21,757 bases of DNA, from positions 1 to 21,757 of the forward strand of contig CAVGTF010000020.1 of NCBI GenBank assembly GCA_963632245.1, written 5' to 3'. The stretch is from UBA1724 sp963632245. Lineage in GTDB: Bacteria > Verrucomicrobiota > Lentisphaeria > Oligosphaerales > Oligosphaeraceae. Below are positions 5,906 through 13,312 of the stretch, in pieces. Positions within the stretch are counted from its first letter, which is position 1. Every line of letters begins with the position of its first letter. A model generated the notes under the pieces. It saw only the letters and a program-made list of their open reading frames with translations. It was not told the DNA's origin and made no database searches. The position numbers and the translations under genes were made by a program.

Positions 5906-6523
5906 ATGGAAAATGGTCAAGTGGAAAAGGCGAAAGATTTTGTGAAACAGTCGGGTAAGAGTTTCATTTCGCGAGTTCTTGATGGTCTCAAGAAAACCTT
6001 CACCTTTGCCGGACGCGCCTCACGCGCCGATTTCTGGAGCTTGGTGTTTGCCTTTATTTGGTTTCTGTTTATCGAGGGCGTATTGGGCATTCTTCGTTTC
6101 ACCGTGGAGGAATTTTGTATTATGATGGATTTGATGGGTGGAGGGGTGGATATGATCACCCTCGGCGAAGCGTTTAAACTTTGCCTCGGCATTGCTAACC
6201 TCTATCTTCTGATTCATCTCCTGATTTCTATCATTTCTGCCTCTGTACGCAGACTCCATGACCTTGGACTGTCCGGCTTCTGGCTGTGGTATCTGAGTAG
6301 CTTCGGTCTGCCGATTGTCTTCGTTGTGAATTTCCTGAATTTGGACGACTCCTGCAATATGGTCCTTGACCGCTTCGCAAAGACCTGCAACAGCTGGGTC
6401 GCGTGGATCGTCCTGCCTCTCTTCTGGCTCATCGGCGCCCCCTCCGTCTTGTTCCTTCTCTTCCTCTACAAGGGAAGAAACGAAGAGAATATGTTCGGCC
6501 AATCCCCCTACGCAAATCTCTAG
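5906..6523 (+). CDS. DUF805 family inner-membrane protein
   Basis: A 205-residue protein with the DUF805 hallmarks: FAGRASRADFWSLVFAFIW at the first membrane segment and RRLHDLGLSGFWLW before a later one. About four hydrophobic segments follow a roughly 35-residue charged, cytoplasmic N-terminal extension. DUF805 proteins (YhaH-like) have no established biochemical function. An AAGGAG ribosome-binding site lies 8 bases before the ATG. The gene stands alone between two terminators and has a long structured leader, so it appears to be a monocistronic unit. Codon use is somewhat less GC-biased than in the flanking genes. Confidence 0.85.
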   Translation: MENGQVEKAKDFVKQSGKSFISRVLDGLKKTFTFAGRASRADFWSLVFAFIWFLFIEGVLGILRFTVEEFCIMMDLMGGGVDMITLGEAFKLCLGIANLYLLIHLLISIISASVRRLHDLGLSGFWLWYLSSFGLPIVFVVNFLNLDDSCNMVLDRFAKTCNSWVAWIVLPLFWLIGAPSVLFLLFLYKGRNEENMFGQSPYANL

Positions 6524-6536
6524 TCTTGATCGGCAC

Positions 6537-6545
6537 TGCTATAAT
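6537..6545 (+). promoter_or_regulatory. extended -10 promoter-like element
   Basis: TGCTATAAT is a perfect extended -10 sequence (TGnTATAAT) just after the DUF805 stop. No matching -35 is seen. A transcript from near 6552 would end at the terminator at 6695, about 140 bases long. Confidence 0.35.
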
Positions 6546-6553
6546 CGCAGGAT

Positions 6554-6631
6554 ATGGAAATCAAGATGGAAAGCCTTCCGGATGCGCAGAAGACTCTGGA
6601 TGAGATCAACCGTTTGAGGAAACAGAAGTAG
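6554..6631 (+). CDS. possible 25-residue small protein
   Basis: A short frame encodes a charged, helix-prone peptide, MEIKMESLPDAQKTLDEINR followed by LRKQK. It starts almost at the predicted transcript start of the extended -10 element and stops before the terminator at 6656. No standard ribosome-binding site is well placed. It could be a leaderless small protein, the remnant of a longer gene, or part of a small RNA. Evidence is weak. Confidence 0.2.
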   Translation: MEIKMESLPDAQKTLDEINRLRKQK

Positions 6632-6655
6632 CTTCTGAGCTGTTGGAAAGGCAAG

Positions 6656-6695
6656 AAAAAAGGCCGGTGGAATGTGATGTTCCGCCGGCCTTTTT
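6656..6695. terminator. bidirectional rho-independent terminator between convergent units
   Basis: AAAAAGGCCGGTGGAA pairs with TTCCGCCGGCCTTTTT with one G-T wobble and a seven-base loop. A-run and T-run on the two sides let it work in both directions. It ends the plus-strand unit after DUF805 and the long minus-strand operon, whose last stop is at 6715. Confidence 0.92.
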
Positions 6696-6714
6696 GTGTT
6701 TGTGGAGACTGTTT

Positions 6715-7290
6715 CTAGATTTCGTTTGTGACGCGGAAGAGAGCGTCGTGTCTTAGACCGATGTCGAGTTGGTCCTGGAAGGCGAGTTTCATGCTCTTTT
6801 GGAGCTTTAGGACATCCAGGTCTTTGGGGATCTGGATTTGCCAGATCATGGTGTAGCTACCCTGGTGGTTCCGGCTAGAGAGGTCGACGATATTGATGCT
6901 GCGTTCCTTGAGGTATGCAGCGACGGTGGCGACGAGTCCAGGGTGGTCGGGACCAGAGGCAGTGAGGACATATGAGTCCTCGGACTTCACGGGAGTGGTG
7001 ATGACATGGTCCTCGGGGCAGAGGAGGACGCCGAAGCAGGCGCCCTTGAGGGAAGGGATTTCCTGGAGGGCATCCAGGATTGCCTGCTTGCTGGTCTCCT
7101 GGGAGAAGTCCGCCAGGAGGATCATGGTGAAATACTCCTGGAGGACCGTCTGGCTCACATCCAGGAGATTTCCGTTGAGGCGCCGGATGGCGTCGCTCAC
7201 ATCGGCAACGATGCCCACCTGGTCATGGAACATGACGGAGATGGCGTACCGCTGGAGCTTCGCCGGTTGCGCTGGGGATTTTGCGGTCAT
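6715..7290 (-). CDS. double ACT-domain protein (GcvR-like)
   Basis: A 191-residue protein made of two ACT domains. The first (about residues 12-85) starts YAISVMFHDQVGIVADVSDAI and the second (about 105-175) starts YVLTASGPDHPGLVATVAAYL. The D-x-x-G-I/L-V-A-x-V pattern in each is the ligand loop that often binds amino acids. The layout equals that of GcvR, the glycine-cleavage repressor accessory protein, but no catalytic or DNA-binding part is present. It is the last gene of the long operon, 24 bp after rhaA, and is followed by the bidirectional terminator. Its role next to rhamnose genes is unknown; a small-molecule sensing adaptor is an inference. Confidence 0.82.
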   Translation of the reverse strand: MTAKSPAQPAKLQRYAISVMFHDQVGIVADVSDAIRRLNGNLLDVSQTVLQEYFTMILLADFSQETSKQAILDALQEIPSLKGACFGVLLCPEDHVITTPVKSEDSYVLTASGPDHPGLVATVAAYLKERSINIVDLSSRNHQGSYTMIWQIQIPKDLDVLKLQKSMKLAFQDQLDIGLRHDALFRVTNEI

Positions 7291-7314
7291 TCTGCGGGGA
7301 CCTCGTGGGAGTTG

Positions 7315-8610
7315 TTAGCGGCAGCGGGCGACGGTGCGGTCGTATTCCACCAGGTCGTTGATCCAGGCGGGTCCCACGGGGACGCCGGCGCGGCGGCAGA
7401 ATTCGTCGTAGACGGCCTCCCAGGGTGCGCCCTTGAGCTCTTCGAGGAGAGCCAGCTTCATGGCGCCGTCGCCATTCTTCTCGAATTCATCGAGGGTCTC
7501 GGTGGGTTCCAGCAGTGCGTAGAGAGCGGCCTTTTGGGCGGCGCGGGTTCCCACGACCCATGCGCCCACGCGGTTGATGGATCCGTCGAAGAAGTCGAGA
7601 GCCAGGTAGGTATTCTTGAGGAACTTGCAGCGGACCAGCTGGAGGAAGAGATTGCGCAGATCGTCGTTGAAGATGACCACGTGGTCGGAGTCCCAGCGGA
7701 TGGGTCGGGAGACGTGGATGAGCAGTTCCTTCTGGAAGGTGGCCACGGAGGAGATCTTGTCGTCGATGGTCTCGGTGGGATGGAAGTGTCCCATGTCGAA
7801 GGTGAGCATGAGGTCCTTCTCGGGGCGGGAGGCCACGTAGTTCATGTAGAACTCGTGGGAGCCCACGGTGTAGTCCTCCATGCCGATGCCGAAGACCTTG
7901 CTCTCCAGTCCATCGCGGATGAAGGCGGGATTCAGCTTTTCGGCGAAGATCTGGTCGTAGGAGTCCTTGAGGAGCTGCCGGGGAGTGAGTCGGTCAGTGG
8001 GCTGGTCCTTGGCGCCATCGGGAATCCAGTGGTTGACGATGCAGGGGGAGCCCTGCGCTTCGCCCATGGCGGCTGCGATGAGTCGGCACTGCTTGTCGTG
8101 GCGGATCCAGAAATCGCGGATCTTCTTGTCGCGGTTGGAGAGAGTGTAACCGGAGTCGGCGAGGGGGTGAGCGAAGAAGGTGGGGTTGAAGTCCAGGGCG
8201 ATGCCCATCTCCTTTGCCCACTTCATCCACTTGGCGAAGTGCTCGGGGGCGATCTCGTCGCGGTCCACCACCTTTCCGTCCGTCTCGGCGTAGATCGCGT
8301 GGAGATTGAAGCGCTTCTTGCCGGGGACCAGCTTCAGAACGCGCTCGGCGTCGCAGCGCAGCTGCTCGGGGGAGGCGGCGCAGCCGGGGTAGTTTCCGGT
8401 GCTCATGATGCCGCCGCCATTGACGGCGCCTTCGTGGACCTCGAAGCCGTGGACGTCATCGCCCTGCCAGCAGTGGAGGGAGAAGGGAGTATCGGAGAGG
8501 GTCTTCATGGCGGCCTCGGTGTCGACGCCCAGGTCGGCGAAGGCCTTCTTGGCCAGCTCATAGCGCTGCTGGATTTCGGCGTCGCTTGTGATAGGGAAGT
8601 TCTTGCTCAT
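7315..8610 (-). CDS. rhaA: L-rhamnose isomerase
   Basis: A 431-residue cytoplasmic metal-dependent isomerase converting L-rhamnose to L-rhamnulose, the first step of the phosphorylated rhamnose pathway. Blocks characteristic of RhaA are intact: FSLHCWQGDDVHGFE, GGGIMSTGNYPG, ALDFNPTFFAHPLA, NHWIPDGAKD, VGSHEFYMNY, MGHFHPTETIDDKIS and HVSRPIRWDSDHVV, which contain the metal ligands and catalytic residues. Length is close to the roughly 420 residues of characterised enzymes. The ATG at 8610 is preceded only by a weak AAAGAA site. It lies in one operon with rhaB, but two secreted-protein genes stand between them. Confidence 0.96.
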   Translation of the reverse strand: MSKNFPITSDAEIQQRYELAKKAFADLGVDTEAAMKTLSDTPFSLHCWQGDDVHGFEVHEGAVNGGGIMSTGNYPGCAASPEQLRCDAERVLKLVPGKKRFNLHAIYAETDGKVVDRDEIAPEHFAKWMKWAKEMGIALDFNPTFFAHPLADSGYTLSNRDKKIRDFWIRHDKQCRLIAAAMGEAQGSPCIVNHWIPDGAKDQPTDRLTPRQLLKDSYDQIFAEKLNPAFIRDGLESKVFGIGMEDYTVGSHEFYMNYVASRPEKDLMLTFDMGHFHPTETIDDKISSVATFQKELLIHVSRPIRWDSDHVVIFNDDLRNLFLQLVRCKFLKNTYLALDFFDGSINRVGAWVVGTRAAQKAALYALLEPTETLDEFEKNGDGAMKLALLEELKGAPWEAVYDEFCRRAGVPVGPAWINDLVEYDRTVARCR

Positions 8611-8662
8611 GTTTTTGGTATTCTTTGTGAGTTTGGGAGGGTTGAGAAAAGAAAGGGATTGT

Positions 8663-9736
8663 CTATCGCACCAGTGGCAGATCGATCTTGAGGACCTGCG
8701 GCGGGATGCTCCAGCTGTCGGAGAAGCGGATTTCCGCCATGGCGCGGGAGGCCTTTTCGGTGGCGGGGATGGTGATCATGCGAGTGAAGGCGCGGCGTCC
8801 GCCGGGGGGGATGGCTCCGAAGTAGAAGAGCTTCCCGTCCAGGCCCTCCATGCGGGAGAAGGTGCGGGCGATGAGGCAGGAGGTCTGGGTGCTGCCGGGA
8901 TTCTCGACCTCCACGGTGACGGGCACCGGCTTGCCGGCCTCCAGCAACACGCACTCCTTGGGGAAGCGCACCCGGCAGATCAGCGCATTCTGCTCGGGCT
9001 TTCCGCGGCTCAGCTGGAAGTCCAGGCCGTAGGCCAGCAGGACCTCGCCGGCTTCGTCTTCGTCCAGCTGCCGTTCGTCATTGGGGCGCCGGCGTGGCAT
9101 GGTGCGTGTGAGAGTCAGATGGAGGGGATCATATCCCTGCGCTTTGATTTCCAGGGGGATGGAGCGTGTGCTCAAGTCATCGAAGGGCGCCAGCAGATCC
9201 AGGCGGCAATCGGGATCCTGCACCAGTCCCGTGCGGTCGGTGGAGAGCTCCACGCCATTCAGCAGGACCTTTGTGGACACCAGGGGGCCGGCGGGCAACG
9301 TGATGGTGCGCTGGTTGCTCTCGCCTTCCCAGATCTCGCCATCCAGGCGCTTGTAGTCGTAGGTGCCCTGGTCCTCGGTTTCGCCGGGGATGAAGGTGCG
9401 CAGGAGGGTCTCGTAGAGGCGGACCTCTGTGATGGTCTGGATCTCCTGGCGATCCAGCTGGATCGTCAGCTGCGCGTTGTCGTTTTCGGTGGAGAGCGCG
9501 GCCATCAGCTGGTAGGTGGACTTGCGACCGCGGGTCTCTGTGCGCAGATAGGCGCCGCGGCAGCGGGAGGAGCGGTCGGGGAGGTCGTCACGGCGCTGAT
9601 TGGCGGGCGTCAGGCGTTCCAGGACGGCGGGGGAGATTCCGATGGCGTCGTCGTCGAGGGCCTGCGCGGACAGTACGGCGGTGGCGTTTAAGAGGAGTCC
9701 GAAAGCGAGGAGGAGGGTTGCGGCGTTGCGAATCAT
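8663..9736 (-). CDS. secreted protein of unknown function with C-terminal beta-sandwich-like domain
   Basis: A 357-residue protein not recognised as a known family. Residues 1-25 form a signal peptide (basic MIRN, hydrophobic core, AVLSA-QA cleavage region). The middle is rich in charged residues. The C-terminal third (about 255-357) has VTVEVENPGS and IPPGGRRAFTRMITIP, resembling NEW3/CARDB-type Ig-like domains that occur in cell-surface proteins. Its ATG overlaps the stop of the upstream gene in an ATGA, so the two are probably translated in step and work as a pair. It lies between rhaB and rhaA. A role in handling rhamnose-containing glycans outside the cytoplasm is possible but not shown by sequence. 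Confidence 0.75.
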   Translation of the reverse strand: MIRNAATLLLAFGLLLNATAVLSAQALDDDAIGISPAVLERLTPANQRRDDLPDRSSRCRGAYLRTETRGRKSTYQLMAALSTENDNAQLTIQLDRQEIQTITEVRLYETLLRTFIPGETEDQGTYDYKRLDGEIWEGESNQRTITLPAGPLVSTKVLLNGVELSTDRTGLVQDPDCRLDLLAPFDDLSTRSIPLEIKAQGYDPLHLTLTRTMPRRRPNDERQLDEDEAGEVLLAYGLDFQLSRGKPEQNALICRVRFPKECVLLEAGKPVPVTVEVENPGSTQTSCLIARTFSRMEGLDGKLFYFGAIPPGGRRAFTRMITIPATEKASRAMAEIRFSDSWSIPPQVLKIDLPLVR

Positions 9737-10884
9737 GGCAGTTCCTCCGTTGCGGGCTCAATGGTATCGGGGATCTCGGGTTGCGCTTCAGGAGCGGGGG
9801 CCTCCGCGGGGGCTTCGGGTGCCAGCGCCTGGGCGGATTCTTCTTCCTCCTGGAGGAGCTTCGAGAGCTTTGCCAGGCGCGCATCGCGTCCGGCGGTGAG
9901 CTCCGCAGTCAGGATGCATCCCAGTTCGGGGTAGCAGGCCCAGGGGAGTTCCCGGCGGATTGCGTCGTTGTCCTGGCGGGCGGCGAGGGCGCCATTGGGA
10001 TCCCAGATGCTCCCCATTTGTGCGCCGAAGCGCTGGAGGGCCTCCCTTTCGCGGGGAGGAATGGTGACATCCCGGTCGTCAAGCCAGACCGCGGCATCCA
10101 GATGGCGGGCGTATTCTCCGAGGGCCTCCAGGTGTTTTTCGGCGGGGAGGCGGCAGGGGAATCCGGAGAGGAGTCCCAGGATGGCGGCCACATGGGAGGC
10201 CTCCTGGAGGGTGACGCCCTCGGTGCGGAAGTGCTTCAGGCGCGCTGCGTTTTCGTCATCGGAGGCCTCGGGGTGTCCCTGGATCCAGAGCTCCTGGAGG
10301 CATTCGGGGGAGAGTGCGGTGGTGGAGACGTAGAAGGCGGGCCTGCCCTTCTTCTCGACTAGCGTGAATTCCACGCCGTGGGTCTCGAAGGCCTCCGGCG
10401 GCGGAATCCGCAGGATATGGTTCTCCAGCTGCTGGAGAGTGCGGATGAGATATGGCTGGACGCCCTGCAGATCCTGTCCGAAGCGCTGGAGGGAGTCCAT
10501 GTAGTGGTCGAAGTAGCTCTGTTCCTGTCGGAGGAGCTGCCGGCTGCCGGAGTAGACGGACAGGTCGTTTCGGAAGGAGACCTGCCGCTCCAGGTTCCGC
10601 TCCAGATCCCGCTGTAGCTCCAGCCCCCGCTTGCGCAGGGACATGGCGCGCATGACGGACTGATCGGGATCCGGGATTCGTGCGACCTCCGGCAGTGCCT
10701 CCTGGAACTCTTTGAGTTGCCGTTGGCATTCCTGCTGGAGCTGCTGGATTCCGGCGTAGTCCCGGGTCAGGTCTTGGAAGGTCTTGGGGGCCTGTGCGGG
10801 GGTGGTCTGGGCATTGAGCGCCCAGGCCAGGAGGATTCCCGCCAGCAGTGCGAGTGCCTTCCCGATGTGCCTGGAGTGGTGCAT
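9733..10884 (-). CDS. secreted coiled-coil protein with degenerate FGE/SUMF1-like segment
   Basis: A 383-residue exported protein. A signal peptide (about 1-30) precedes a Gln/Glu/Arg-rich, likely coiled-coil region (about 35-155). Residues 170-260 resemble part of the formylglycine-generating-enzyme-like fold: AFYVSTTALSPECLQEL in place of the usual FYI...EVT..QF strand-helix, then GVTLQEASHVAAILGLLSG and CRLPAEKHLEALGEY matching the V-S-W-x-x-A...RLPTEAEWEYA signature. The FGE-type C-terminal GGSW/GFR part is not seen, so any catalysis is unlikely. The tail is Pro/Ala/Glu-rich. It lies 23 bp after rhaB and overlaps the next gene by 4 bp. Function is unknown; the fold assignment is by eye. 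Confidence 0.72.
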   Translation of the reverse strand: MHHSRHIGKALALLAGILLAWALNAQTTPAQAPKTFQDLTRDYAGIQQLQQECQRQLKEFQEALPEVARIPDPDQSVMRAMSLRKRGLELQRDLERNLERQVSFRNDLSVYSGSRQLLRQEQSYFDHYMDSLQRFGQDLQGVQPYLIRTLQQLENHILRIPPPEAFETHGVEFTLVEKKGRPAFYVSTTALSPECLQELWIQGHPEASDDENAARLKHFRTEGVTLQEASHVAAILGLLSGFPCRLPAEKHLEALGEYARHLDAAVWLDDRDVTIPPREREALQRFGAQMGSIWDPNGALAARQDNDAIRRELPWACYPELGCILTAELTAGRDARLAKLSKLLQEEEESAQALAPEAPAEAPAPEAQPEIPDTIEPATEELP

Positions 10885-10907
10885 GGTGCGCGGTCGGTTC
10901 TTCGGGG

Positions 10908-12395
10908 TTAGCCGATGGAGTTTCCCAGGCTGCAGATCTTCTTGTAGGTCTGGAAGGCCTTTTCCCAGGCATCGCCGTCGGTGGGCAGGTAGGTCTGGGA
11001 GGGCTCGGAGGCCTTGACGATCTTTCGGCCCTCTTCCAGGGTGGGGATAGTGCCGGTGGCCATGGCCTGGCCAAGGATGTTGCCCATTGCGGTGGCCTCC
11101 ACGGGACCGGTGACCACGGGTGCCTGGATGGCATTGGAGGTGAATTGGTTCAGCAGGGCATTCTGGCAGCCGCCGCCCACCAGATGCAGCACGGTGAGCT
11201 TGGTGCCGGTGAGCTCCTCCAGCTCATTCCAGGTCTGGCGATACTTCAGCGCCAGGGACTCCAGGGCCACGCGGATGACCTGTCCGGGAGTCTCGGGGAC
11301 CTTCTGGCCGCTGTCCTTGCAGAACTGCCGGATGCGTGCGGGCATGTCTCCAGGAGGCGCGAAGAGGGAGTCGTTGGGGTTGATGATCGCCAGGAAGGCG
11401 GGCTCCTTGGCGGCCATCTGCGCCAGTTCGCCGAAGGAGTACTTTGTGCCCTCCTTGATCCAGGTGTTGCGGCACTCCTGGATGAGCCAGAGGCCCATGA
11501 TGTTTTTCAGGAAGCGGATGGTGTTGCCCACGCCGCCCTCGTTGGTGTAGTTGGCGGCCATGGCGGCTTCGTCCGTGCGGGGCTTGGGGAGCTCCACGCC
11601 CATGAGGCTCCAGGTGCCGCTGGAGAGATACGCCCAGTCCTTTTCGCCGGCGGAGGGCACGGCGGCCACGGCGGAGGCGGTGTCATGGCTTCCGATGTGG
11701 ATGACGGGGATGGGGCCGCAGTGGAACTCCTTCTGGAGCTCGGGGCTGAGGGGCGCGGCGATGGTGCAGGAGGGGACGATTTCGGGGAAGAGGGAGCGCT
11801 TCAGGCCCAAGGCGTCAATGATCTTCCAGGACCAGTCGCCGGTGGCGGGATTGAAGAGCTGTGAGGTGGTGGCGATGGAGTATTCCGCCGCCGCCTTTCC
11901 GCAGAGCAGATAGGTGAGTGCGTTGGGGATGAAGAGGAGCTTGTCGGCCTTCTGCAGGGCCTCTTCGTGGTCGCGGAGGGAGGCGGAGAGCTGGAAGACG
12001 GTGTTGATGGACATGAACTGGATGCCGGTCTCGCGGTAGATCTCCTCCTTGGAGATGTGCTCGAAGGTCCAGGGCATCACGTCGTCGGTGCGGGTGTCGC
12101 GGTAGTGGTGGGGCAGTCCGATGAGCTTTCCGTCGGCGCCCAGGTAGCAGAGATCCACGCCCCAGGTGTCGATGCCGATGCCGTCAATGGCGCTTTCGGT
12201 GGCCAGGGCCTTCCGGAGGCCCTCCTTGATTTCGGCGAAGAGGGTATGGATATCCCAGTAGATGTGTCCGTCGATCTCGTGAGGGCCGTTGGCGAAGCGG
12301 TGGAGTTCCTCCAGGGCGATGGTCTTTCCGTCAAAGCGTCCCAGGATGGCGCGTCCGCTGGAGGCGCCGAGGTCGAATGCCAGGTAGTTTTTCAT
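10908..12395 (-). CDS. rhaB: rhamnulokinase
   Basis: A 495-residue FGGY-family sugar kinase that phosphorylates L-rhamnulose with ATP to L-rhamnulose 1-phosphate in the cytoplasm. Seen are the N-terminal ATP-phosphate loop YLAFDLGASSGRAILG, the sugar-site segment GIDTWGVDLCYL with its catalytic-type Asp, IGSHDTASAVAAVP, LSSGTWSLMGVE, and the C-terminal VGGGCQNALLNQ and GNILGQA motifs typical of RhaB. Length matches the family (about 480-490). It lies 18 bp after the phosphoesterase gene and upstream of the two secreted proteins and rhaA. The aldolase RhaD that would cleave its product is not in the window. Confidence 0.95.
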   Translation of the reverse strand: MKNYLAFDLGASSGRAILGRFDGKTIALEELHRFANGPHEIDGHIYWDIHTLFAEIKEGLRKALATESAIDGIGIDTWGVDLCYLGADGKLIGLPHHYRDTRTDDVMPWTFEHISKEEIYRETGIQFMSINTVFQLSASLRDHEEALQKADKLLFIPNALTYLLCGKAAAEYSIATTSQLFNPATGDWSWKIIDALGLKRSLFPEIVPSCTIAAPLSPELQKEFHCGPIPVIHIGSHDTASAVAAVPSAGEKDWAYLSSGTWSLMGVELPKPRTDEAAMAANYTNEGGVGNTIRFLKNIMGLWLIQECRNTWIKEGTKYSFGELAQMAAKEPAFLAIINPNDSLFAPPGDMPARIRQFCKDSGQKVPETPGQVIRVALESLALKYRQTWNELEELTGTKLTVLHLVGGGCQNALLNQFTSNAIQAPVVTGPVEATAMGNILGQAMATGTIPTLEEGRKIVKASEPSQTYLPTDGDAWEKAFQTYKKICSLGNSIG

Positions 12396-12413
12396 AGTGT
12401 TTGTGTTGGTGGG

Positions 12414-13298
12414 TCAGCTGACGGGCAGCCGGAGGATTTGAGGAGAGAGGGTCTTTGTTTCCGGATTGTAGTCCAGGATGGCGCAGGAGTTCCGGATGGT
12501 GAGGGAGCCGGCGCCGATGAGCCAGGGGGCGCAGGGGGCGTGGGGTGCATGGAGGAAGGGGTGGTGGACGTGTCCGGAGCAGTGTGCGAGATAGCGCCCC
12601 TCTTCCCCCCATTCCCAAAGACGCCGCCAATGTACCAGGCGGGAACGCCAGGAGAGCGGGCGGCCCGTCTTGCCTAAAATGGGGAAATGGCTGGCCAGCA
12701 GGCGGCCTTTTCCCTCCGTAGACGAAGCGCAGGTGAGAATATACCGCAGTTTGTCCCACTCGTCGTCAGGGAGCTCCCCGTTGGAGAGCCATGGCACGCA
12801 GGGACGCGCGCCGGAGAAGGCGACCACCTCCAGGGGGCCCAGTGGCAGCGCGGCGGGGAGGTCGTTCAGGGAGAGGTGTCCGCCATTGAGGTGTTGGAAG
12901 GCCTCCCGGAGAGGCGGCAGTGCGGCAGGGACATAGGCGTCGTGGTTGCCGGGCAGATAGACGAAGTGCTCGGGGCATGCGAGCCGGAGGGGCTCCAGGA
13001 GCTCCAGAGCCTTTTGGAATTCCCGTGGATCTCCGATGGCGGTCAAGTCGCCTGTGCACAGCACCGCATCAAAGGTACCCTGTTTCGCCCAGCGGACCAG
13101 GGTCTCCAGGTGTGCGAAATTCTGGGTGCCCTGCCGGGTCAGGCGCTGGTTGAGGCGCCCCACGCACCGCTTGTCCAGGAGGTATCGCCATTGCCAGTCG
13201 GGGATGCCGACGTGGATGTCGGAGATATGGAGCACCCGGAAGGCGCCGGGTGCTTTTGGGGGGAGGGCGGCATTTGCCGTGTTGTCAACCGGTCCCAT
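12414..13298 (-). CDS. calcineurin-like metallophosphoesterase
   Basis: A 294-residue cytoplasmic phosphoesterase of the Mre11/SbcD/CpdA superfamily. All five dimetal motifs are present: D27-x-H29 (SDIH), G83-D84, GNHD 117-120, a later SHFP, and GHVHH near residue 246. The family hydrolyses phosphomono- or diesters such as cAMP, lipid precursors or nucleotides; the substrate here cannot be predicted. It lies 14 bp after the NtrC-like regulator gene and 18 bp before rhaB, so it belongs to the operon. A link to sugar-phosphate or second-messenger turnover is inference. Confidence 0.88.
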   Translation of the reverse strand: MGPVDNTANAALPPKAPGAFRVLHISDIHVGIPDWQWRYLLDKRCVGRLNQRLTRQGTQNFAHLETLVRWAKQGTFDAVLCTGDLTAIGDPREFQKALELLEPLRLACPEHFVYLPGNHDAYVPAALPPLREAFQHLNGGHLSLNDLPAALPLGPLEVVAFSGARPCVPWLSNGELPDDEWDKLRYILTCASSTEGKGRLLASHFPILGKTGRPLSWRSRLVHWRRLWEWGEEGRYLAHCSGHVHHPFLHAPHAPCAPWLIGAGSLTIRNSCAILDYNPETKTLSPQILRLPVS

Positions 13299-13312
13299 GG
13301 CGGGGGTGCCTC

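Noticed and set aside
7006..8691. 561-codon open frame on the plus strand
   Set aside because: It lies antisense to rhaA and the ACT gene; the product is a low-complexity Gly/Val/Glu-rich shadow typical of GC-rich DNA, whereas the minus strand encodes recognisable enzymes.
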